64,000 nt of DNA from an uncultured Lachnospiraceae bacterium (GCA_910587935.1 CAJUNP010000013.1:5601-69600); one strand, 5' to 3'; counted from the first letter of the stretch, positions 53,068 through 61,867 are shown. Notes: generated from the letters alone by a model not told the origin. A program made the numbers and translations.

Positions 53068-53410
53068 TGATGTTATTTTTAAAGTTCGTGTCATTAACTT
53101 GACACAAGGGGGGCTGAAGGCGATGGAGGAACTGGCGAAGCTGGAGCAAGATAGAGGGAATCCGGCGTATTTGAGTGATAGTAAGAGAACGGGTGGAAAG
53201 CAGGAGCGTATTGCAAGTAATGAAATGTGTACATTTTTGATATTAAACATTTCATCGTTACAGCTGATCCCCGTTAATATGATTGCTTACAGGCAGCAGT
53301 ACGGGAGCGTGAACCCGGCGGGAATCATTGCCCCGGCAATTATGGCGACATTTGTGAGTACGGCGGTGGCAGTAGTATACTGCAAAGTGAAAAATAGGAA
53401 AAAAATCTAA
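53057..53410 (+). pseudogene. Displaced 3' copy of spmA
   Basis: From about 53109 the frame encodes GLKAMEELAKLEQDRGNPAY and then SNEMCTFLILNISSLQLIPV, NMIAYRQQYGSVNPAGIIAP, matching residues about 113-230 of the intact SpmA. Bases differ at many third positions, so this is a homologous segment, not a recent copy. The N-terminal half and the first membrane helices are absent. An ATG at 53057, overlapping the RhuM gene end, could give a 117-residue product. This is likely either the original 3' end pushed aside by the cassette or the end the cassette brought in. Confidence 0.8.
53123..53146 (+). repeat. Direct repeat, copy 2 (right end of cassette)
   Basis: This matches 50482-50505 at 23 of 24 positions and marks the point where similarity to spmA begins on the right side of the cassette. 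The distance between the copies is about 2.64 kb. Confidence 0.55.
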
Positions 53411-53428
53411 ATAACTTATAAAAATCCA

Positions 53429-53456
53429 TTGATGTTGCAAAAAAATATGATACAAT
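53429..53456 (+). promoter_or_regulatory. Probable promoter of the cas operon
   Basis: TTGATG and TACAAT, separated by 16 bases, lie 72 bases before the cas3 ATG. No terminator is seen between the spmA fragment and this site. Confidence 0.6.
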
Positions 53457-53527
53457 ATTACTAATAAAAATTATTTATTTGCATTTTCCACAAACGAAAA
53501 ATCAGGAGATAATTTATTGTAATTAAT

Positions 53528-55969
53528 ATGATTGCACACATTTCAGAAGACGGACTTAAAAGAGAAGAATCTGTAGCGGAACACACCGAAAAGACCAGAT
53601 TGTTATGCGATCAAAAAGGGAAGCGGTGCGGTATTTCCCAGCTTATGTCATTATGCGCAATTTTGCATGATATGGGAAAAAACAAGCGCAAATTTGACGA
53701 ATACCTGCGTGCGGATGAAAAAGTAAGACAAAAGTTAAAAGGCAGCATTGCCCATGCTTCTACAGGGGCAAAGTATGTCTATGACCTGCTCCGTGACGAT
53801 ACCGCCAACATGCGGTTGATGACAGAGATGATTTCTTATGCGTCAGCTGCGCATCACGGGTTATTTGACTGTGTGGATCCGGAATATACCGATAGATTTT
53901 CAAAAAAATTAAGTGCGGTTGACGATTATGATGAAGCTTGCCGCAATGCAAAGCGGGATTATCTGGATGCGTATGATCAGGATCAATTATTTGCGGAGTC
54001 GTTTTGTGAATTTCAAGCTGTTTTGGAAAAAATTAAAATCATATATAACGAACTTAAGCCTGCGCTGTTATCTAAGGGCAATCGAGATATAAAAGAACGA
54101 TTATCCGGCTGCAGGCTCTTTTTGTTTTCCTGTTTGCAGCGCCTGATTTTATCCATATTAATTGATTCGGACTGGGAGGCAACCTCCGATTTTATGGAGA
54201 ATGTGGACACAATGTCAAAAAAGCCGCGTTTTCCTGTAAAAGAGCGCTTTAAAAAAGCTGGGGAAAATTTTGCGTCATATATGCGGAAAAAACAGCAGTC
54301 CATAAATATTTCCGGACTGACGGATAAAGAAAAAATCATTTTTGAAGCAAGAAATGCGCTGCAGGAGGAATGTAGACAGTTTGCAAAATATCCTGCCGGG
54401 ATATACTGTCTGCCTGTCCCTACCGGCGGCGGAAAGACGCTCGGCAGCCTTGCGTATGCATTGGAATACTGCAGGCTTCACCCCGAAACGGAACGCGTTA
54501 TCTATGTGTCTCCATATATCAGCGTTACGGAGCAGAATGCGCAGGTATTCCGCGAAGCCATAGGCAATGACGACTGGATATTGGAACATCATTCTTCCGT
54601 TGTCAGAAATGAAAGGACAGAAGATGAGGATTACAAAACCGAAAAGCTGTCGAGGTATGACATAAACTGGGAAGAACCGTTTATCTGTACAACATTCGTT
54701 CAGTTTATGAATACGCTTTTTTCGGATAAAAGCGAGTCCGTACGGCGTATGCACAGGCTTGTCAACGCGGTTGTCATTATCGATGAAGTGCAGTCGATGC
54801 CGTTAAAATGCGTACATACTTTTAACTATATGATTAACTTCCTGAATAAAGTATGCAATACGGATATTGTTCTGTGTACCGCGACGCAGCCGGCTTTAGC
54901 GGAAACCGAGTGCCCTGTCTGTTACGGAAAACCGCAGTACATGATTAAAAATGTTGCCGACTGGTTTTATAAGTTTGAACGGGTCAGGATACATACGCCC
55001 GGAATAGACGAAAAGTATACCTTTAAGAGCCTCGGGGACGAAATTCTGGAAAGGACAGAGCGGTTCAAATCAATTCTTGTGGTGCTGAATACGAAGTCGG
55101 CGGTGAGAAAGCTGTATGATATATTAAAAGCGCGGGGGATTCCTGCGGAGTATCTTACCACAAACTTATGCGCCGAGCACAGAAGCGATAAGATTAAGTC
55201 CATAAAAGAAATACTGGAGAAAAAGCAGAAGCCGATTGTTGTAGTCAGTACGAATCTGATCGAGGCGGGCGTGGATATTTCCTTTGAATGTGTATACCGT
55301 TCTATGGCGGGGCTGGACAGTCTGGCACAGACGGCGGGACGGTGCAACCGAAACGGCGAACTGGATTATGGGACAATCCGCCTGATTCAGCTTGAGGATG
55401 AAAAAACCGGAAATATGGAAGAATTACAGCAGAATATCAGGGCGGCGGAAAACGTTCTATACCAGTTTGAGAACAGCGATAAGCGGGAAAGCCTTCTGAT
55501 GCCCGGATGGATGGAAACATATTATCGGAATGTGTACTGTAATATGTCGGACACAATGAATTTTCCGATCAAAAAACTGGATACAAATATACTGGAACTC
55601 CTGTCGGCCGGATTTGGTACGCCGGGAACCATGGGAGACAGGAAAAACCAGATGAATCAGGCGTATAAGACCGCGGGCCGGGAGTACCGGGTGATAGACG
55701 ACGATTCATTTGGCGTAATTGTGCCATATAAGAAAGGGGCGGAGATTATTGAAGCCATTCAGACGGCGGCGGATACGGCGCAGATAAAAACACATATAAG
55801 AAATGCCCAGAGGTATACGGTAAACGTCAGGGGAAGCCAGTTGAAAAAATTCAGCGGACTGATACAGGCGGTAAGCGATTCCGTACCGGGCCTTTATATG
55901 GCGGCCGCGCCGGGATCGTACAGCCTGGAATATGGGATTACGCCGGAGTGGGAGACCCTTATATTTTAA
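53528..55969 (+). CDS. cas3: CRISPR-associated helicase-nuclease Cas3 (type I-C)
   Basis: This 813-residue protein has an N-terminal HD nuclease (about 1-230) with VAEHTEKTRLL, the HD pair in CAILHDMGKNKRKFD, and ASAAHHGLFD. The superfamily 2 helicase has Walker A VPTGGGKTLGS (about residue 300), box II VIIDEVQSMPLK, motif III CTATQPAL and motif VI QTAGRCNRNGE. Cas3 is recruited by Cascade bound to target DNA, then nicks, unwinds and degrades it. All catalytic motifs look intact. First gene of the I-C operon; the ribosome site is poorly placed (AGGAGA lies about 19 bases upstream). Confidence 0.96.
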   Translation: MIAHISEDGLKREESVAEHTEKTRLLCDQKGKRCGISQLMSLCAILHDMGKNKRKFDEYLRADEKVRQKLKGSIAHASTGAKYVYDLLRDDTANMRLMTEMISYASAAHHGLFDCVDPEYTDRFSKKLSAVDDYDEACRNAKRDYLDAYDQDQLFAESFCEFQAVLEKIKIIYNELKPALLSKGNRDIKERLSGCRLFLFSCLQRLILSILIDSDWEATSDFMENVDTMSKKPRFPVKERFKKAGENFASYMRKKQQSINISGLTDKEKIIFEARNALQEECRQFAKYPAGIYCLPVPTGGGKTLGSLAYALEYCRLHPETERVIYVSPYISVTEQNAQVFREAIGNDDWILEHHSSVVRNERTEDEDYKTEKLSRYDINWEEPFICTTFVQFMNTLFSDKSESVRRMHRLVNAVVIIDEVQSMPLKCVHTFNYMINFLNKVCNTDIVLCTATQPALAETECPVCYGKPQYMIKNVADWFYKFERVRIHTPGIDEKYTFKSLGDEILERTERFKSILVVLNTKSAVRKLYDILKARGIPAEYLTTNLCAEHRSDKIKSIKEILEKKQKPIVVVSTNLIEAGVDISFECVYRSMAGLDSLAQTAGRCNRNGELDYGTIRLIQLEDEKTGNMEELQQNIRAAENVLYQFENSDKRESLLMPGWMETYYRNVYCNMSDTMNFPIKKLDTNILELLSAGFGTPGTMGDRKNQMNQAYKTAGREYRVIDDDSFGVIVPYKKGAEIIEAIQTAADTAQIKTHIRNAQRYTVNVRGSQLKKFSGLIQAVSDSVPGLYMAAAPGSYSLEYGITPEWETLIF

Positions 55970-55994
55970 CATAAAGAGAAAGGACGGGTGAAGC

Positions 55995-56741
55995 ATGGAC
56001 AAGCCTAATATCATTGAATACAGCGTATTCGGGAGATATGCATTATTTACGGACCCTGTGTCTAAGACAGGCGGAGAAAAGTGCAGCTACCAGATACCTA
56101 CTTATCAGGCGCTGAAAGGAATAACGGAATCCATATATTGGAAACCTACCATAACGTGGATTATTGATGAGTGCCGTATTATGAGTCAGATCCGGACGGA
56201 ATCGAAAGGAATGAGACCGATAAAATACGGCGGCGGCAACGATTTAGCCTATTATACCTATCTGCACAACGTGGAATATCAGGTAAGGGCGCACTTTGAA
56301 TGGAATGAAAGCCGGGAAGATCTGGCACAGGACCGCAATGAAAATAAACACTACGACATTGCCAGAAGAATGGTTGAGAGAGGAGGACGGAGGGATATTT
56401 TCCTGGGCGCGAGAGAATGTCAGGGATATGTGGAGGCCTGTTCTTTTGGGGAAGGAAAAGGAGCGTATGACGGGATGGATATGTCCTACGGCATCATGGT
56501 GCATGGCATCACATATCCGGACGAGGCTGTCAGAGAAGAGGAAAAAGGAAAAATGACGGTGCGGCTTTGGAACGCACAGATGAAAAACGGAGTTCTGCAT
56601 TTTCCGCGTCCGGAGGAATGTACGATCCGCAAGGTTCTGCGTGATGCAAAAGAAAAGCGGTTTGTGCCGGGGCAGAACTTCAGGGGATTACAGGAATTTG
56701 AAGGAGGTGAGTTATTTGGCTTTGCTAAAGACTTTGGCTGA
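55995..56741 (+). CDS. cas5c: Cas5c (Cas5d), crRNA-processing Cascade subunit
   Basis: This 248-residue RAMP-fold protein cuts the repeat RNA and caps the 5' handle of crRNA in type I-C, replacing Cas6. Family segments are IEYSVFGRYALFTDPVSKTG, SYQIPTYQALKGITESIYWK, and CTIRKVLRDAKEKRFVPGQN near the end. Length is typical. Its 3' end overlaps cas8c by 26 bases. Confidence 0.95.
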   Translation: MDKPNIIEYSVFGRYALFTDPVSKTGGEKCSYQIPTYQALKGITESIYWKPTITWIIDECRIMSQIRTESKGMRPIKYGGGNDLAYYTYLHNVEYQVRAHFEWNESREDLAQDRNENKHYDIARRMVERGGRRDIFLGARECQGYVEACSFGEGKGAYDGMDMSYGIMVHGITYPDEAVREEEKGKMTVRLWNAQMKNGVLHFPRPEECTIRKVLRDAKEKRFVPGQNFRGLQEFEGGELFGFAKDFG

Positions 56742-58638
56742 TACCTATGATGTCTTTGCCGACCAGGCGGGAGCCGATAAGAACGGGCAGCCGGTGTTGC
56801 TGCCGATTTCCCATTCGACCTTTAATGCCCAGATAGAGGTGGCGATCGATCAGGATGGTAATTTTCAGGGAGCCAAAAAGCTTGAAAAGGGCAGGGATGT
56901 GGTGACAATTATCCCGGTCACAGAAGATTCGGCGGCCAGGAGCAGCGGCATTGCGCCGCATCCACTGTGTGATAAGCTCTGTTATGCGGCGGGAGATTAT
57001 ACCCTGTATACGGGCGATGATAAGGAAGCGTATTTTGAGGCCTACATTGAGTTGCTGCGGGATTGGGCGGAATCTGAGTTTACACATCCCATGGTAAAGG
57101 CGGTATACCAATATGTAAATAAGAAATTGCTGATACAGGATCTGGTAATGAGTAAAGCGTTGGAATTGGACGAAGACGGTAAGCTCACGGATCACGTTAA
57201 AATACACGGACAGGGACAAACGGGAGCTAATGTACGGTTTGTAGTCCGAGGAAACAGTATGCCGCAGGAAGTGTGGAAGAATCAGGAGCTATATAATAGG
57301 TACTGTGAATATTATAAACAAAAATCAGAGGGAAAGCAGCTGTGTTATATATCCGGCGATATTGTATCCTGCTCTGACAAGCATCCGTCCAAGATCCGTA
57401 ACAGCGGCGATAAGGCAAAGCTGTTATCGGGAAATGATGAATCCGGTTTTACATACCGCGGAAGGTTTACTTCAAAAGAACAGGCGGTTACGGTCGGATA
57501 TGACACGTCCCAGAAGGCGCATAACGCGCTTCGGTGGCTGATTCAAAAGCAAGGGTATACGCGTGATGAATCGGCGATTGTCTGGTGGATGACAAACCGG
57601 GATATGCAGCTTCCGGATATGATGAAGGACTCCGTCAACGCATGGCAGGCGGTAGACGACTTTGACTTTGACAATATTGCTTCCGATGAGACTGTAAAGC
57701 GTGATACGGGTAAATATTTTGCGGAGCAGTTTAACAATGCGGTAAACGGTTATGCCGGAAAGGTCAGGGTGGATGACCGGGTTGCCGTTGCCGCTCTGGA
57801 TGCGGCGACAACGGGGCGCCTTTCGGCCGTGTACTATGATGAAATGGGCGGAAAGCAGTATATCGATGCAATACTGAACTGGCAGCAGCATTGTAAGTGG
57901 CGCCGTACCATTAAATTGGGAAGGACGGAAGAAAGTATAAAAAGAATTACCTGCGAGTGTACGCCGTCCCCCAGGGATATGGCGCTTGCAGCCTTTGGTG
58001 TACAGAGATCGGAATGGCTGGAGGCGGATGGGAAGCTGCTTCGCGCAACGGTTAAACGGCTGCTCCCATGCATCACGAAAAAGGGAACGCCGATTCCCGA
58101 AGATATGATTAAAGCGGCGGTGCGGCGGGCGTCCATGCCGCAGACAATGAGCGAATTTGTCTGGTATAACGACGTGCTGTGCGTTGTATGCGCAATGATA
58201 CGGTATAAATATGAGCAGAGAGGTAAAGCAATGGAAAATTTTTTGAATGACAACGAAAACGATCGAAGCGTTCTTTTCGGGCGGCTGCTGGCAGTGTATG
58301 ATTTTATGGAACAGCAGGCAATGTTTGAATATGACGAAAACGGCAAGGTGAAGGAACAGCGGACAACCAATGCAAAGCGTTACTGGAATGCGTATAGCAG
58401 CAGGCCGGCAAGAACGTTAAAGGCAATCAGACAAAATCTGGTTCCTTATGAAAAAAAGCTGAAGGACTACAATCGGAAAAGGTTTGAGGATTGGGCAGGC
58501 GGCATTATGATGCGCATGGACAGAAATATCTATGATAACACGCCCCTGTCGGAACTGTATTTACCCGCATATTATCAACAAATGGAATGGATGAAAAACG
58601 AGTATTGGAAAAAAGGCGAACAGGAGTCTGCGGACTGA
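56716..58638 (+). CDS. cas8c: Cas8c (Csd1), Cascade large subunit
   Basis: This 640-residue protein recognises the protospacer-adjacent motif and target strand and recruits Cas3. It starts at a TTG eight bases after AGGAGG, inside the end of cas5c (MALLKTLADTYDVFADQAGA). Recognisable Csd1 stretches are VTIIPVTEDSAARSSGIAPH, KQGYTRDESAIVWWMTNRDM and KEQRTTNAKRYWNAYSSRPA. In type I-C an internal start within this gene usually yields a small Cas11-like subunit; the ATG at 58229 follows AGAGG and is a candidate here. Confidence 0.95.
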   Translation: MALLKTLADTYDVFADQAGADKNGQPVLLPISHSTFNAQIEVAIDQDGNFQGAKKLEKGRDVVTIIPVTEDSAARSSGIAPHPLCDKLCYAAGDYTLYTGDDKEAYFEAYIELLRDWAESEFTHPMVKAVYQYVNKKLLIQDLVMSKALELDEDGKLTDHVKIHGQGQTGANVRFVVRGNSMPQEVWKNQELYNRYCEYYKQKSEGKQLCYISGDIVSCSDKHPSKIRNSGDKAKLLSGNDESGFTYRGRFTSKEQAVTVGYDTSQKAHNALRWLIQKQGYTRDESAIVWWMTNRDMQLPDMMKDSVNAWQAVDDFDFDNIASDETVKRDTGKYFAEQFNNAVNGYAGKVRVDDRVAVAALDAATTGRLSAVYYDEMGGKQYIDAILNWQQHCKWRRTIKLGRTEESIKRITCECTPSPRDMALAAFGVQRSEWLEADGKLLRATVKRLLPCITKKGTPIPEDMIKAAVRRASMPQTMSEFVWYNDVLCVVCAMIRYKYEQRGKAMENFLNDNENDRSVLFGRLLAVYDFMEQQAMFEYDENGKVKEQRTTNAKRYWNAYSSRPARTLKAIRQNLVPYEKKLKDYNRKRFEDWAGGIMMRMDRNIYDNTPLSELYLPAYYQQMEWMKNEYWKKGEQESAD

Positions 58639-58667
58639 CAAACGAAAAGAAAGGCGAGGATAAAAGT

Positions 58668-59519
58668 ATGAGCGAATTTACAAACAAAATTGATTTTGAA
58701 GTTTTGGCAATGGTTAAAAATGCGAATCCCAACGGCGATCCGTTAAATGGTAACAGGCCGCGCGAGACCTACGACGGATATGGAGAAATTTCAGACGTAT
58801 GTATTAAACGAAAAATCAGAAACCGACTGCAGGATATGGGTGAAAAGATTTTTGTTCAGAGTGACGAACGGTCTGACGACGGGTGTAAGAGTCTTGCGGA
58901 CCGGGCCAAGAGCAACGAACTGATGCAGAAAGCGTTAAAGGAAAAAGATAAAGAGACTTATGCAAAGGCGGCCTGTGAGACATGGATCGATGTGCGCAGC
59001 TTTGGTCAGGTGTTTGCATTTAAAGACGACAGTGTATCCGTCGGCGTAAGAGGTCCCGTATCGGTTCATTCTGCGTTCAGCGTATTGCCGGTGTCCATTG
59101 ACAGTATGCAGATTACCAAAAGCGTTAACAGCGAAACGGAAAAAAGCGGAAAGAAATCCTCCGACACCATGGGAATGAAACACAAAATATACTCGGCTTT
59201 ATACGTTATAAAGGGAAGTATCAACTGCCAGCTTGCCGAAAAGACAGGGTTTGGGGATGAAGACGCGGAGAAAATCAAAGAGGCGCTTCGTACTTTGTTC
59301 GTAAACGACAGTTCGTCCGCAAGGCCGGACGGAAGCATGGAAGTTTGCAAGGTATACTGGTGGAAGCATAATTGTCCTGCAGGACAGTACTCATCGGCAA
59401 AGGTCCATAAGCTTGTAAGGATTGAGGCAAAAACGGATGATCCCAAGGAGTTTGAAGATTACGAAATAAAAGTAGATTCTCTGCCGGATCTGGCTTTGGA
59501 AGAAATAGAAGGTATTTAA
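58668..59519 (+). CDS. cas7: Cas7 (Csd2), Cascade backbone subunit
   Basis: This 283-residue RAMP protein coats the crRNA spacer in multiple copies. The family start is IDFEVLAMVKNANPNGDPLN followed by GNRPRETYDG. DVRSFGQVFAF, SVGVRGPVSVHSAFS and YWWKHNCPAGQYSSAKVHKL are typical Csd2 segments. The ATG follows AAAGGCGAGG; 27 upstream in-frame codons overlap cas8c and are a shadow. The gene is 2 bases from cas4. Confidence 0.96.
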   Translation: MSEFTNKIDFEVLAMVKNANPNGDPLNGNRPRETYDGYGEISDVCIKRKIRNRLQDMGEKIFVQSDERSDDGCKSLADRAKSNELMQKALKEKDKETYAKAACETWIDVRSFGQVFAFKDDSVSVGVRGPVSVHSAFSVLPVSIDSMQITKSVNSETEKSGKKSSDTMGMKHKIYSALYVIKGSINCQLAEKTGFGDEDAEKIKEALRTLFVNDSSSARPDGSMEVCKVYWWKHNCPAGQYSSAKVHKLVRIEAKTDDPKEFEDYEIKVDSLPDLALEEIEGI

Positions 59520-59521
59520 TT

Positions 59522-60181
59522 ATGTATTTTGAAGAAGACTATCTGATGCTTTCCGGGATACAGCATTTTGCTTTTTGCAGAAGGCAGTGGGCGCTGATAC
59601 ATATCGAACAGCAGTGGACTGATAATTACAGGACAACCGCTGGTGAACTGATGCACAAAAAAGCCCATGACGCGGGTTCCTTTGAGAAGAGGGGAAATTT
59701 ACTGATCGTCAGAGGAATGAGAATTACATCCCGCGAACTGGGCCTGAGCGGACAGTGCGATGTTGTCGAATTTCGTCAGAATGAGAAGGGTATCGATTTA
59801 TTCGGGTATGATGGGAAATGGAGTCCGAAGCCTGTAGAATACAAGCATGGTGTACCCAAAGAAAATAATGCAGATGAACTACAGCTGTGCGCACAGGCAA
59901 TATGCCTTGAGGAAATGTTTCAGACACAGATACCGGACGGAGATTTGTATTACGGTGAAAACAGACGCCGCAGTCATGTGGAATTTACGGACAGTTTGCG
60001 GGAAGAAGTAAAAAGGGCGGTAAAGGAAATGCACGATTTATTTCAAAGAGGTTATACGCCCAATGTTAAGCCTGCTAAGAAATGCAAGGCGTGTTCCCTG
60101 GAAAATCTGTGTGTTCCAAAGCTGCAAAAGGCAATAAGGGTCAGGGAATATATCAGACAGGGTATTAAGTCAGATGATTAA
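59522..60181 (+). CDS. cas4: Cas4 exonuclease
   Basis: This 219-residue RecB-like nuclease has an iron-sulfur cluster. One Cys lies in FAFCRRQWALIHIEQQW and three in the C-terminal CKACSLENLC. Nuclease residues are the His in ELMHKKAHDA, Asp in SGQCDVVEF, and the E-x-K pair in KPVEYKHGVPKE. Cas4 trims prespacers and helps select those with the correct adjacent motif. All expected residues are present. Confidence 0.95.
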   Translation: MYFEEDYLMLSGIQHFAFCRRQWALIHIEQQWTDNYRTTAGELMHKKAHDAGSFEKRGNLLIVRGMRITSRELGLSGQCDVVEFRQNEKGIDLFGYDGKWSPKPVEYKHGVPKENNADELQLCAQAICLEEMFQTQIPDGDLYYGENRRRSHVEFTDSLREEVKRAVKEMHDLFQRGYTPNVKPAKKCKACSLENLCVPKLQKAIRVREYIRQGIKSDD

Positions 60182-60225
60182 ATGTCAAAAAGCGTTTTCA
60201 GACAGAATATACAGGGAGTGTTAAT

Positions 60226-61257
60226 GTGCGGAAATTACTGAATACTTTATATGTTATGACAGAGAATTGTTATTTGACTCTTGAAGGCGAAAATATCGTG
60301 ATACTGGATGGTGAGAAAACACTGGGGAGATTCCCGCTTCACACACTGGAGAATATCATATGTTTTACTTACAAGGGGACAAGTCCGGCGTTAATGGGGG
60401 CCTGCGTGGAACGGAACACAGGAATCAGTTTTTTCTCTCCGAGAGGAGCGTTTCTGGCGAGGGCTGTCGGAAAGGAGTATGGGAATGTACTGCTTAGAAA
60501 GGAGCAGTATCGAATCTCGGATGATGATGACAGAAGCGTTTTGTACGCCAGAAATATGATAATCGGCAAAGTTTTTAACAGCAGATGGAGTATAGAGCGT
60601 ACATTGCGTGATCATGCATACCGTGTTGACGCCGGGAGACTTAAGGAAATATCCAATATTTTATATAATACGCTTCCCAAAATAGACAATACGCTGAAAA
60701 AGGATGAACTTCGCGGAATAGAGGGAAAAGCCGCAGAGCAGTACTTTTCGGTATTTAACGAAATGATTTTGAATCAGAAGGAAGATTTTGTATTTAAGAC
60801 AAGAAACCGCAGGCCGCCGACCGATAATATAAACGCGCTGTTATCGTTTGCCTATACAATACTTGCCGGTGACTGTGCTAATGCGCTGTCCGGCGTCGGA
60901 CTGGACCCGTATGTAGGCTTTATGCATAGCGACAGACCGGGGAGGGCCTCTCTTGCGCTTGATCTGATGGAGGAGTTAAGGCCGGTTCTGGCGGATAGAT
61001 TTATACTGACACTGATTAATACAAAGGCAATTCAGGCTGCTCATTTTGAAAAGCAAAAGGATGGAGCCGTTCTTTTAAATGATGACGGCAGAAAAGTATT
61101 TTTTAACGCATGGCAAAATCACAAAAGAGAAATCATAACACATCCGTATTTAAAGGAAAAAATTGAATGGGGTCTGGTTCCGCATGTACAGGCCCTTCTG
61201 CTGGCGCGTGTGATACGGAAAGATATAGATGAGTATCCGCCGTTTTTATGGAAGTAG
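60226..61257 (+). CDS. cas1: Cas1 spacer integrase
   Basis: This 343-residue protein has catalytic Glu in GIEGKAAEQYFSVFNEM, His in VGLDPYVGFMHSDRPGRASL, and the following Asp in LALDLMEELRPVLADRF. It integrates prespacers into the array together with Cas2. It starts at GTG after GGGAG (an ATG two bases earlier is out of frame). It appears fully intact, in contrast to cas2 next to it. Confidence 0.95.
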   Translation: MRKLLNTLYVMTENCYLTLEGENIVILDGEKTLGRFPLHTLENIICFTYKGTSPALMGACVERNTGISFFSPRGAFLARAVGKEYGNVLLRKEQYRISDDDDRSVLYARNMIIGKVFNSRWSIERTLRDHAYRVDAGRLKEISNILYNTLPKIDNTLKKDELRGIEGKAAEQYFSVFNEMILNQKEDFVFKTRNRRPPTDNINALLSFAYTILAGDCANALSGVGLDPYVGFMHSDRPGRASLALDLMEELRPVLADRFILTLINTKAIQAAHFEKQKDGAVLLNDDGRKVFFNAWQNHKREIITHPYLKEKIEWGLVPHVQALLLARVIRKDIDEYPPFLWK

Positions 61258-61310
61258 GTGTTTAGATGTTAGTATTAATTACATATGATGTTTCTACCCA
61301 GAGTGCGGCA

Positions 61311-61343
61311 GGAAAGACCCGGCTCCGCAAGGTTGCGAAGGAA
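61311..61343 (+). repeat. 33-bp direct repeat in cas2, copy 1
   Basis: This is identical to 61378-61410. It begins GGAAAGACCC, ends GCGAAGGAA, and contains a small palindrome, CGCAAGGTTGCG. The copies enclose 34 unique bases. Confidence 0.95.
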
Positions 61344-61377
61344 ATATTTGGGGTACTTACTTAGCAGGGGATATATG

Positions 61378-61410
61378 GGAAAGACCCGGCTCCGCAAGGT
61401 TGCGAAGGAA
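61378..61410 (+). repeat. 33-bp direct repeat in cas2, copy 2
   Basis: Second exact copy of 61311-61343. The period from copy to copy is 67 bases, which equals a 32-33 bp repeat unit plus a 34-35 bp insert, the same period as the CRISPR array (65-69 bases). Confidence 0.95.
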
Positions 61411-61623
61411 TGTGTTAATTACGGACAGCGCGTTCAAAATTCCGTGTTTGAGTGCATTTTGGATGCTTCACAGCTGTTAATGTTAAAAGACCGGCTCACA
61501 ACGCTGATTAACGATAAGGAAGATAGTCTGCGCTTTTACTATCTGGGAAATAATTATCGAACAAAAGTGGAACATTTTGGAAGCAAGACTTCTTATGATG
61601 CTGAAGGAACTTTGATGATATAA

Positions 61624-61867
61624 TAAACGCCAGTGTAAGAATTGGACGGCACCTGGCAGATAGCAAATGGCAGTCAGAAAGCACAGACACATGATCTGGT
61701 GTGACTGGTGCGATTAGCAAGTGAACATGCAGTAGTAAGGAGTTTCGCACCATATAAAAGGGATGTTATATGATGAATTTAAAAAATAAGTGTCTAGGAT
61801 GATAAGATTTTTGTTGATATTGAATAAATAAAAAGCTTTATTTTAATAAATATAAGTTATTTTTGCC
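61624..61867 (+). promoter_or_regulatory. CRISPR leader
   Basis: This 244-base non-coding segment lies between cas2 and the first repeat. It becomes very AT-rich over its last 100 bases and presumably carries the array promoter (TTGATATTGAATAAATAAAA region, ending near 61835). It contains an 8-bp perfect inverted repeat, TGGTGCGA (61706-61713) and TCGCACCA (61745-61752), 31 bases apart. The leader end of the array is therefore at 61868, and spacers nearest to it are the newest. Confidence 0.8.

Larger units (their letters stand above)
61266..61623 (+). pseudogene. cas2: Cas2, frame broken by a 67-bp insertion
   Basis: The first frame reads MLVLITYDVSTQSAAGKTRL RKVAKE and then stops at 61364 after 32 residues. 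The rest continues in another frame as GKTRLRKVAKECVNYGQRVQ to a normal end (SYDAEGTLMI). Removing 67 bases restores an exact 96-residue Cas2, the usual I-C length. The extra DNA is a 34-base unique segment (61344-61377) plus a second copy of a 33-base stretch. An ATG at 61375 after AGGGG could restart translation and give an 82-residue Cas2 without the first strand and its Asp8. Cas2 is needed structurally for spacer integration. Confidence 0.88.

Noticed and set aside
50140..53410. A skin-like element that interrupts spmA and must be excised during sporulation
   Set aside because: The first spmA copy is complete and uninterrupted, so no excision is needed to make SpmA. There is also no active recombinase in the cassette.
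61311..61410. Insertion sequence footprint as the cause of the cas2 duplication
   Set aside because: The 33-bp direct repeat is far longer than normal IS target duplications, and the 34 bases between have no terminal inverted repeats.
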